Assembly (NCBI GenBank): GCA_017540385.1
Contig: JAFYBD010000239.1
Coordinates: 1 to 12,032 of the forward strand
Length of the DNA stretch: 12,032 nt
Reading direction: 5' to 3'
DNA from: Lentisphaeria bacterium
GTDB taxonomy: Bacteria; Verrucomicrobiota; Lentisphaeria; Victivallales; UBA1829
Below are positions 1 through 5,109 of this stretch, piece by piece. Under the pieces are notes generated by a model. It was not told where the DNA came from. It worked only from the letters and a program-made list of their open reading frames with translations, and made no database searches. Positions within the stretch are counted from its first letter, which is position 1. Each line of letters begins with the position of its first letter. Both the position numbers and the translations under genes were made by a program.

Positions 1-232
1 CGAGTTTCGAGCGGAACGTTTCGATGTCGCTCGGGGGAGTGATCGGCTCTCCGAGTTTGTCGTATTCATCTAAAATACCCTGAAGGAATTCCGTCGCCTG
101 ATAAAGAATGTCGTCGATGGTTTCGCCTTGGTCGGCCGCCGGGAAGTCTACGAAACGTCCCCAGTAACCACCTTCCTCGGCCTTGTAGATCGCGAAGAAG
201 TAGCAGACTTTTCTTGATTTCGGTGTTTTCAT
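1..232 (-). CDS. hicB: HicB-family antitoxin, partial (C-terminus beyond window)
   Basis: The reading frame starts with ATG at 232-230 and runs off the left edge after 77 codons. The N-terminal part has the HicB partial RNase H-like fold signature: a YFFAIY strand, then EEGGYWGRFVDFP, then QGETIDDILYQATEFLQGIL, and a GEPITPPSDIE segment. HicB proteins bind and neutralise the HicA mRNA interferase and usually carry a C-terminal DNA-binding domain that represses the operon; that part is not visible here. A strong Shine-Dalgarno sequence (AGGAGAA, 245-239) lies 6 nt before the start. hicA lies upstream on the same strand, but 151 nt away, an unusually wide gap for this pair, and that gap holds a tandem repeat and a candidate promoter. 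Family assignment is confident; the DNA-binding type cannot be judged. Confidence 0.88.
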   Translation of the reverse strand, partial: MKTPKSRKVCYFFAIYKAEEGGYWGRFVDFPAADQGETIDDILYQATEFLQGILDEYDKLGEPITPPSDIETFRSKL

Positions 233-259
233 GTTTGCTTCTCCTGTTTCGTCAAATCG

Positions 260-287
260 ATAGTAAAAGTTTGTAAAAGTTTGTAAA
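260..287 (-). promoter_or_regulatory. Candidate internal promoter for hicB
   Basis: On the minus strand a TTTACA -35-like box (287-282) is separated by 16 nt from TACTAT (265-260), about 28 nt before the hicB start codon. The -35-like box is part of the 10-bp repeat array, so TTTACA recurs every 10 nt. In E. coli hicAB a second promoter that yields mainly HicB is known, so an antitoxin-biased promoter here would fit. This is a sequence match only. Confidence 0.45.
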
Positions 288-308
288 AGTTTGTAAAAGT
301 TTGTAAAG
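263..308. repeat. 10-bp tandem repeat, about 4.6 copies, between hicA and hicB
   Basis: Four perfect copies of GTAAAAGTTT (263-302) are followed by a partial copy GTAAAG (303-308). The period equals about one DNA helical turn. On the hicB-coding strand each copy reads TTTACAAACT-like and contains a -35-like TTTACA. It may be a slippage-prone spacer, a set of phased protein-binding sites, or an adjustable promoter element. Confidence 0.95.
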
Positions 309-383
309 GGCAGCATAAAAAAAGATGTGGTTATTTCATGTCGACCCAAGTTGTCCAAAGATGCTCTAATTGGTTGTGTACAG

Positions 384-572
384 TTATTTGAGTTTGATTC
401 CAGCTGCTTTCAAGATCGCGTTGGCTGTCCCGGATTTGACTTCTTTCGAGGAGTGGTAATGGACGATGACGATACACTTGTCTTTTTTGTAGATGCGTTT
501 GGAGCTTTTCCCCGAATTGATCCAGACAAAGCCATTTTTCTCCAGCAGTTGAACGAGTTCATTATAGCTCAT
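384..572 (-). CDS. hicA: HicA-family toxin (mRNA interferase-like), variant active site
   Basis: This is a 62-residue basic protein with the short dsRNA-binding-like HicA layout: MSYNELVQLLEKNGF (helix), INSGKSSKRIY (strand/turn), IVIVHYHSSKE, then KSGTANAILKAAGIK (C-terminal helix). The start at 572 is chosen because GGAGAAG (587-581) sits 8 nt upstream and the protein begins exactly where HicA proteins begin; a frame extending to 671 would add an unrelated leader across the promoter. HicA toxins cleave mRNA using a histidine in a GSHxx[FY]-like motif. Here the aligned segment is SSKRIY, with Lys25 where the histidine is expected; the only histidines are His38 and His40. The protein may be weakened, inactive or using another residue. 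hicB follows 151 nt downstream. Confidence 0.87.
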   Translation of the reverse strand: MSYNELVQLLEKNGFVWINSGKSSKRIYKKDKCIVIVHYHSSKEVKSGTANAILKAAGIKLK

Positions 573-638
573 TTGTTTTGCTTCTCCAGTTGTGTGATAG
601 TACATGAAATGCAGTAAGCCCGTTTTGAGAAGCAGGTT

Positions 639-656
639 TACATCTTGACAGATGTA
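639..656. promoter_or_regulatory. Inverted repeat, candidate HicB operator near transcription start
   Basis: TACATCT (639-645) and AGATGTA (650-656) form a perfect 7-bp inverted repeat with a 4-nt spacer. It lies just downstream of the -10 box of the hicAB promoter, over the expected transcription start. A further copy of AGATGTA occurs at 674-680 between the promoter boxes. Binding by HicB is an inference from how the family autoregulates. Confidence 0.55.
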
Positions 657-659
657 GAT

Positions 660-687
660 ACAATACACCAAAAAGATGTATTGTCAA
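660..687 (-). promoter_or_regulatory. Promoter of hicAB with overlapping inverted repeat
   Basis: On the minus strand a consensus TTGACA (687-682) is followed after 16 nt by TATTGT (665-660), leaving an untranslated leader of about 80 nt before hicA. An 8-bp perfect inverted repeat, ACAATACA (660-667) and TGTATTGT (677-684) with a 9-nt spacer, covers both the -10 box and part of the -35 box. A repressor bound there would block RNA polymerase, as expected for an autoregulated toxin-antitoxin operon. Confidence 0.7.
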
Positions 688-728
688 GGCGGTTTTCCCA
701 CTTTTTTGCCTTTTTTCAGGAAACGTAT

Positions 729-1364
729 CTATCGTGCGGTACAGCGGTTCCAGTCGGGCTGGTACAGCCAGATCGACCACGGAAGCGGTTTTTCCGGGGG
801 ACAGCACCAGGCGTCCTTCAGAAGACGGTTCCAGTTGCGGCGGCCCTCCAGCGCGAACGCCCGGTAGTCGCAGTAATACATCACCCACGCGGGCATTTCG
901 CGGCCGGATTCGAGCTTGGAGAGGAATGCGTCCAGCACGTTGACGTCGAACGGATTGTAGAGCCAGAAGACGGTCCCGTCGTGCGGCAGCACGTCGAGGA
1001 TGTTCCCGTTCAGAATGGAAACCTGCGGAAAGTCTTCGAACCTCTTCGCCGTGATCGCGGCCACGTCCGGGTCGAGCTCGACGCCGTAGTATTTCTTACA
1101 GGGCGACTTTTTGAGCAGGAGCCGGCTGATCACGCGCCCGAATCCGCAGCCGACGTCCACGAAGACGTCTTTTTCGCTCAGCGGGAACTTTTTGAACATC
1201 ATGTCGATCGCGCCGTACTCCGCGCTCATGGTCGGGTATGCGCCGAGGTCCTGGAACTTCGATTCGCGCACTTCGGCGAGGGAGATACCGCCGATCTTCC
1301 GGTCGAGACGGTCCTCGCGCCAGGCGCGCAATTTCGTCCGCAAGCTCAAAACCGGGTGTCCCAT
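729..1364 (-). CDS. Class I SAM-dependent methyltransferase, substrate unknown
   Basis: This 211-residue protein has a Rossmann-type methyltransferase core: motif I VFVDVGCGFGR (residues 67-77), an acidic ribose-binding residue in GVELDP (Glu96), an LNGNILD segment (118-124) and a motif IV-like YNPF (136-139). The N-terminal stretch GAYPTMSAEYGAIDMMFKKF resembles the lead-in found in DOT1-like and other small-substrate methyltransferases, but the substrate cannot be named. The C-terminus is rich in Trp and Cys. It is the last gene of the minus-strand operon and starts 9 nt after the coaB stop, with no convincing Shine-Dalgarno site, so it may depend on coupling to coaB. No clear terminator follows; the next 40 nt lead straight into the hicAB promoter. 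Confidence 0.82.
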   Translation of the reverse strand: MGHPVLSLRTKLRAWREDRLDRKIGGISLAEVRESKFQDLGAYPTMSAEYGAIDMMFKKFPLSEKDVFVDVGCGFGRVISRLLLKKSPCKKYYGVELDPDVAAITAKRFEDFPQVSILNGNILDVLPHDGTVFWLYNPFDVNVLDAFLSKLESGREMPAWVMYYCDYRAFALEGRRNWNRLLKDAWCCPPEKPLPWSIWLYQPDWNRCTAR

Positions 1365-1373
1365 GACGCGGTC

Positions 1374-2012
1374 TCAGCGGGGGGATGGGAGCAGGATTTC
1401 GAGCATGCGCCGGGCGACTTCGTCCTTGCCCTGGAGCGGGAGCTCGAACTTGCGGCCGTCGGCGGCGTAGAGCGTGAGGGCGTTGGTGTCCGCCGCGAAT
1501 CCGCAGCCGGGGCGCGAGACGTCGTTCGCGGCGATCCAGTCGAGGTTCTTGGCCGCGAGTTTGCCCCGGGCGTACGCCTCGACGTCGTCGGTCTCCGCGG
1601 CGAAACCGACCAGGATCTGGCCGGGCTTTTTCTGTTGCCCGAGCGTCTTCAGGATGTCTTCCGTGCGCTTCAGTTCGAGCGTGAGATTGCCGCCGGTCTT
1701 CTTCAGTTTGCGGTCGACGGGGTGCGCCGGGGTGTAATCCGCCACGGCCGCGCACATCACGATCATGCCGCAGTCCGGGGCGCGGAGTTTGACGGCCTCG
1801 GCCATGTCGGCTGCGGAGACGACCGGGACGAATTCGAGCAGGCCGTCGGACTGCGTGAGCGCGACCGGGCCGGACACCAGGATTACGTCGTGACCGGCCT
1901 CCGCCGCGGCTTTCGCGACGGCGTAGCCCATCTTGCCCGTCGATTTGTTCGAGAGGAAACGGACGGCGTCGATCGCTTCGCGCGTGGGGCCCGCGGTCAC
2001 CAGGATCTTCAT
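1374..2012 (-). CDS. coaB: Phosphopantothenate--cysteine ligase, stand-alone CoaB
   Basis: The 212-residue protein joins cysteine to 4'-phosphopantothenate, a cytosolic step of coenzyme A synthesis. Visible family motifs are GPTREAIDAVRFLSN (8-22), NKSTGKMG (22-29) with the conserved Asn22, AAVADYTP (88-95), the KLKK flap lysines (102-105), RTEDIL (116-121), VGFAAET (135-141) and KNLDWIAANDVS (155-166). In most bacteria CoaB is fused behind the CoaC decarboxylase; here the CoaB domain stands alone and no CoaC is present in the window. The start is ATG at 2012, sharing one base with the TGA of the NAD kinase gene; GGAGG lies 6 nt before it. The methyltransferase gene follows after 9 nt. Confidence 0.93.
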   Translation of the reverse strand: MKILVTAGPTREAIDAVRFLSNKSTGKMGYAVAKAAAEAGHDVILVSGPVALTQSDGLLEFVPVVSAADMAEAVKLRAPDCGMIVMCAAVADYTPAHPVDRKLKKTGGNLTLELKRTEDILKTLGQQKKPGQILVGFAAETDDVEAYARGKLAAKNLDWIAANDVSRPGCGFAADTNALTLYAADGRKFELPLQGKDEVARRMLEILLPSPR

Positions 2013-2806
2013 CAGCGGCCTCCGTCGCCCCCGCCCAGGAACCGCGTGGAGTCGCGCAGGGTGTGGCGCAGACGGCGACATTCCGAGCACATGAAAAGGT
2101 CGAGCCCGACGATCTCGGTGGAGCGGTCGGACATGGAGAGCTCGGCGAATCCGCCGCGTTCGACGAGCACGGTTTCCTCGGAGTTGTCGGCGACCATCAC
2201 GGCCGGTCCCCGCAGGATGTCGATGCGGATGAGGGACTGTTCCGGCAGGACCAGGTGGTTCACGAGCTCCGTGCTGTTGCTGAACGCCAGTCCGATCCCG
2301 GTGCGGAAGATGCTGTGGGTGATGCTGCGGTAATACGCCGTGGATCCGTGGATCGTGGCCGCTCCGACGGCGTCGCCGACGACCTCGCGGGCGTACATGG
2401 AGCCATCGATGGACACGCTGTAACGCAGCGCGGTCACCGGCATCTGATTGTGCAGGAAAATGTCGTTGATGGCGAAAAGCTCGCGTCCGTTCGCCCGTCC
2501 GGAGAGCTTCGGCAGGCGCGTCACCTTCAGCCGTCCCTCGAACAGCGCGTCCAGCTGGGTGTCGACCCCGTGCGCCGGGCAGAGCGGAGCCGTGGCGGTG
2601 TCCCGGACCGGGTATTTCAGCCGGCCCGGCCAGCGCAGTTCGGCCGAGAAGAGCGTGCCGTCGCCGCCGCAGGGGATGATGAGGTCGGCCTCGTCGGCGT
2701 TGCCGGTGACGTTCGCACCGCGCCGCACGAGGTTGTCGCGGAGGGCGGCGATGTCGCGTCCCCACAGATAGAGCTTCCAGTTTTTGGTCGGCTGAACCGT
2801 CGTCAT
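2012..2806 (-). CDS. nadK: Divergent NAD kinase
   Basis: The 264-residue protein matches the NAD kinase family, which phosphorylates NAD to NADP with ATP or polyphosphate in the cytosol. It has the signature GGDGT (47-51), FAINDIFL (111-118) matching the conserved N-[DE] site, VSIDG (131-135), and GDAVGAATIHGSTAY (144-158), a variant of the usual DG...STPTGSTAY. The expected N-x-G-x-LGFL segment shortly after GGDGT is not recognisable; residues 66-90 read differently. The C-terminus carries CSEC (240-243) and a Gly-rich end not typical of the family. The start is backed by AAGGAGT 8 nt upstream, inside the end of the RNA methyltransferase gene. The gene overlaps coaB by one base, grouping two cofactor-synthesis steps. 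The family is clear; preference for NAD or NADH and phosphate donor are unknown. Confidence 0.8.
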   Translation of the reverse strand: MTTVQPTKNWKLYLWGRDIAALRDNLVRRGANVTGNADEADLIIPCGGDGTLFSAELRWPGRLKYPVRDTATAPLCPAHGVDTQLDALFEGRLKVTRLPKLSGRANGRELFAINDIFLHNQMPVTALRYSVSIDGSMYAREVVGDAVGAATIHGSTAYYRSITHSIFRTGIGLAFSNSTELVNHLVLPEQSLIRIDILRGPAVMVADNSEETVLVERGGFAELSMSDRSTEIVGLDLFMCSECRRLRHTLRDSTRFLGGGDGGR

Positions 2807-2810
2807 AGGT

Positions 2811-3368
2811 TCAACTCCTTGAATCGGCCAGGTATTTCGCTGCCGCCGCGTAAAGGACCACGGCCGCGCAGTTTCCGACGTTGATGGACGCCTTCGCGCC
2901 GAACATGGGCAGTCCGACGGTCGCGTCCGCGGCCTCCAGCGCCTCCGGCGAGATGCCGAGCGCTTCGTTGCCGAAGATCAGCGCCACCGGGAACCGCCAG
3001 GGGTACGCCCAGGCGTCGACGGACTCCGGGAGCGGTTCGACCGCCAGAATCTCGATCCCGGGCGTTTCCTCGCGCAGGGTCCTGATCGCGTCGAGCGCGG
3101 TCGGGAACGACCTGCTGGGGACCATGGAGTCCGCGCCCATTGCGGTCTTTGCGAGCTTCGGGTGAGGGGGGCAGGGGGTGTAGCCGCAGCAGATCACCTC
3201 TTTCGCGCCGAGCGCTTCGGCCAGACGGAAGATGTTACCGGTGTTGTGGGCGCTGCGGAGACGGTCGAGCACGACCGTGATATTGGGCGACGACTTCCGC
3301 CGGGCCTCAATATCTTCGTGTCCGGGCGCAGACGGACACTGCCGCAGTGGAGATCTCGTCTCCATCAT
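2811..3368 (-). CDS. TrmH/SpoU-family RNA 2'-O-methyltransferase
   Basis: With the start at 3368 this is a 185-residue SPOUT-fold methyltransferase. Motif 1 is HNTGNIFRLAEALG (41-54), with the family's catalytic arginine at Arg48; motif 2 is ALIFGNEALGIS (129-140); motif 3 is VGLPMFGAKASINVGNCAAVVLY (151-173), which binds SAM in the trefoil knot. Such enzymes methylate ribose in tRNA or rRNA; the target cannot be told. It lacks the N-terminal L30e-like substrate domain of RlmB, so TrmH or TrmL-like proteins are the nearer comparison. The start ATG overlaps the helicase stop (ATGA), suggesting coupled translation; an adjacent ATG at 3365 is an alternative. The frame is open further upstream, but that part reads as Arg-rich nonsense inside the helicase gene. 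The NAD kinase gene follows 4 nt after the stop. Confidence 0.87.
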   Translation of the reverse strand: MMETRSPLRQCPSAPGHEDIEARRKSSPNITVVLDRLRSAHNTGNIFRLAEALGAKEVICCGYTPCPPHPKLAKTAMGADSMVPSRSFPTALDAIRTLREETPGIEILAVEPLPESVDAWAYPWRFPVALIFGNEALGISPEALEAADATVGLPMFGAKASINVGNCAAVVLYAAAAKYLADSRS

Positions 3369-5041
3369 CTGCGTCCGCGTCCTCTGCCGCGACCTCCGCC
3401 GTGCGAAGGACGGCCGCCGCCGGAACCGCCTCTGCGGCCCTGGCGCTTGCGTTCCTCGGGCGGGAGTTCGCGCGTTTTTTCGGGGAGCTCCAGCCATTCC
3501 TGAGGCGGCTGGACGGTCTTGATCTCGCATTTGGTGTACTGCTCCAGCTGGGGCAGCACGAAGGAGCCGAATTCGTCCGCGAAACTGATGCTGATGCCGT
3601 GTTCGCCGGCACGGCCGGTGCGCCCGATGCGGTGCACGTAGTCGTCGGCCTGTTCGGGCAGGTCATAGTTCACGACGTGGCTGATGCCGTCCACGTGGAT
3701 TCCGCGCGCCGCGACGTCGGTCGCCACCAGGATGCGCGTTTTTCCCTCGCGGAACCGGTCGAGGATCTTCAGGCGTTTCTCCTGCGGCACGTCGCCGGAG
3801 AGCAGTTCGGCGTCCTCGCCGTATTCGAAGAGCCGCGCCGCCACGGACATGTTCTTGTCCTTGCGGTTGCCGAAGATGATCATGCGGCTCGGTTTCTCCT
3901 CGTGGATCACGTGCAGCAGCACGGCCATCTTCTGTTCGTCCAGCACGGCGTAGAACCGCTGGTCGATCAGGTCGGTCACGATGTGCTGCGGTTCGGACTC
4001 CACGAATTCCGGGTCCTTCATCCACGAATCCACCAGCCGCAGCACGGCCGGTTCGAGCGTGGCGCTGAAGAGCATGGTCTGACGTACTCCCGGCCGCGGC
4101 AGATGGTACACGATCCTGCGGACGTCGGGGATGAATCCCATGTCGAGCATGCGGTCGGCTTCGTCGATCACGAGCACTTCCGCCCGCGAGAGGTCGAGGT
4201 CGCCGCTCTGCGAATAATCGATGATGCGGCCCGGCGTGCCGACCAGGATGTCGATCGGCGCGTTGAGCTCGCGGCGCTGTTTCTCGTGGTCCATGCCGCC
4301 GAAGATGACGACGCAGTTCAGCGAGGAGAAACGCGCCAGCGCCTCGGCGTCGTCGTGGATCTGGATGGCGAGTTCACGGGTCGGGGCGAGCACCAGCGCG
4401 CGCGGTGCGCCGTTTTTGCGTTCGCCCTCCAGCGGATGGCGGCAGAAACGCGTGATGAGGGAGGAGAGGAACGCGGCGGTCTTGCCGGTCCCGGTCTGGG
4501 CCTTCGCGGCGAGGTCGCGTCCGGCGAGCGCGAAAGGCATGCAGAGTTTCTGGATTTCGGTGCAGTAGAGGAAACCGAGCACCTGAACGGCCGCGAGGAC
4601 TTCCTGCGAGAGTTCGAGGTCGCAGAACCGCATCTTGCCGGGTTCCTCCGGCGGCGGCACGAACGTCGGCATCGGCGGTATCTGGCGGGGCTGTTTGACC
4701 TGGGCCTGAGGTTGTTCCTTCGGCTGGCTCTTCTGCTGATTTTTTTGCTGCTTCGGCTGGGCCTGCTTCGGCTGTCCGGCCTGGGGGTTCTGCCGGGCCT
4801 GCGGCTTATCCTGCTTCGCCCGGGGCTGCTGTTTTTCAGCGGCGGGAGCTGCGGACGACGCCTGGCGGCTGTCTGCCTTGCGGATGTAGGCGGTGTCGGA
4901 CGGATGCCGCTGACGGCGGCGTTTCTTGTCATGTTTGCGGACGGAGTTCTGCGGAGCTTCGTTCTGTTTCTGAGGCGCGCCGAGCGCGGATTTCAGGCTC
5001 CTGATGAACGAGCCGACGGAGTGGGAGAGATGCTGAAACAC
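3365..5041 (-). CDS. DEAD-box ATP-dependent RNA helicase (RhlB/RhlE-like)
   Basis: This 558-residue protein carries all DEAD-box motifs: Q motif GFLYCTEIQ (156-164), motif I AQTGTGKT (181-188), Ia PTRELA (220-225), Ib TPGR (269-272), II DEAD (293-296), III SAT (326-328), IV IIFGNRK (388-394), V TDVAARG (441-447) and VI HRIGRTGR (470-477). It unwinds RNA duplexes using ATP, in ribosome assembly or mRNA decay. The core is flanked by a low-complexity N-terminal region rich in Gln, Lys and Pro (about 24-130) and a C-terminal tail rich in Arg and Gly (536-558), both likely disordered RNA-binding segments. The only usable in-frame start before the core is GTG at 5041; there is no ATG until residue 137 and no clear Shine-Dalgarno site. 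The gene lies 68 nt after the SPFH gene and overlaps the RNA methyltransferase start. Confidence 0.93.
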   Translation of the reverse strand: MFQHLSHSVGSFIRSLKSALGAPQKQNEAPQNSVRKHDKKRRRQRHPSDTAYIRKADSRQASSAAPAAEKQQPRAKQDKPQARQNPQAGQPKQAQPKQQKNQQKSQPKEQPQAQVKQPRQIPPMPTFVPPPEEPGKMRFCDLELSQEVLAAVQVLGFLYCTEIQKLCMPFALAGRDLAAKAQTGTGKTAAFLSSLITRFCRHPLEGERKNGAPRALVLAPTRELAIQIHDDAEALARFSSLNCVVIFGGMDHEKQRRELNAPIDILVGTPGRIIDYSQSGDLDLSRAEVLVIDEADRMLDMGFIPDVRRIVYHLPRPGVRQTMLFSATLEPAVLRLVDSWMKDPEFVESEPQHIVTDLIDQRFYAVLDEQKMAVLLHVIHEEKPSRMIIFGNRKDKNMSVAARLFEYGEDAELLSGDVPQEKRLKILDRFREGKTRILVATDVAARGIHVDGISHVVNYDLPEQADDYVHRIGRTGRAGEHGISISFADEFGSFVLPQLEQYTKCEIKTVQPPQEWLELPEKTRELPPEERKRQGRRGGSGGGRPSHGGGRGRGRGRR

Positions 5042-5109
5042 GTGATGGATGATGGCGGGGCGTCACCGGGAAGCCGGGGACGTCCGCGCGGATGGTTTGG
5101 GGTTGCGGT

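Noticed and set aside
263..308. CRISPR-like array
   Set aside because: The 10-bp units are directly adjacent with no spacers, so it is a simple tandem repeat.
573..671. N-terminal extension of HicA to an ATG at 671
   Set aside because: It would translate through the promoter and operator and adds residues foreign to the family. The ATG at 572 has a proper ribosome site.
688..728. Intrinsic terminator after the methyltransferase gene
   Set aside because: A/T-runs occur, but no GC stem precedes a T-run on the transcribed strand.
645..2333. 562-codon open frame on the plus strand across three minus-strand genes
   Set aside because: It crosses boundaries of the methyltransferase, coaB and nadK genes and is explained by codon bias.
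3369..3530. 54-residue N-terminal extension of the RNA methyltransferase
   Set aside because: It lies inside the helicase coding region in another frame and reads as Arg/Pro-rich sequence; the ATGA overlap at 3368-3365 gives a better start.
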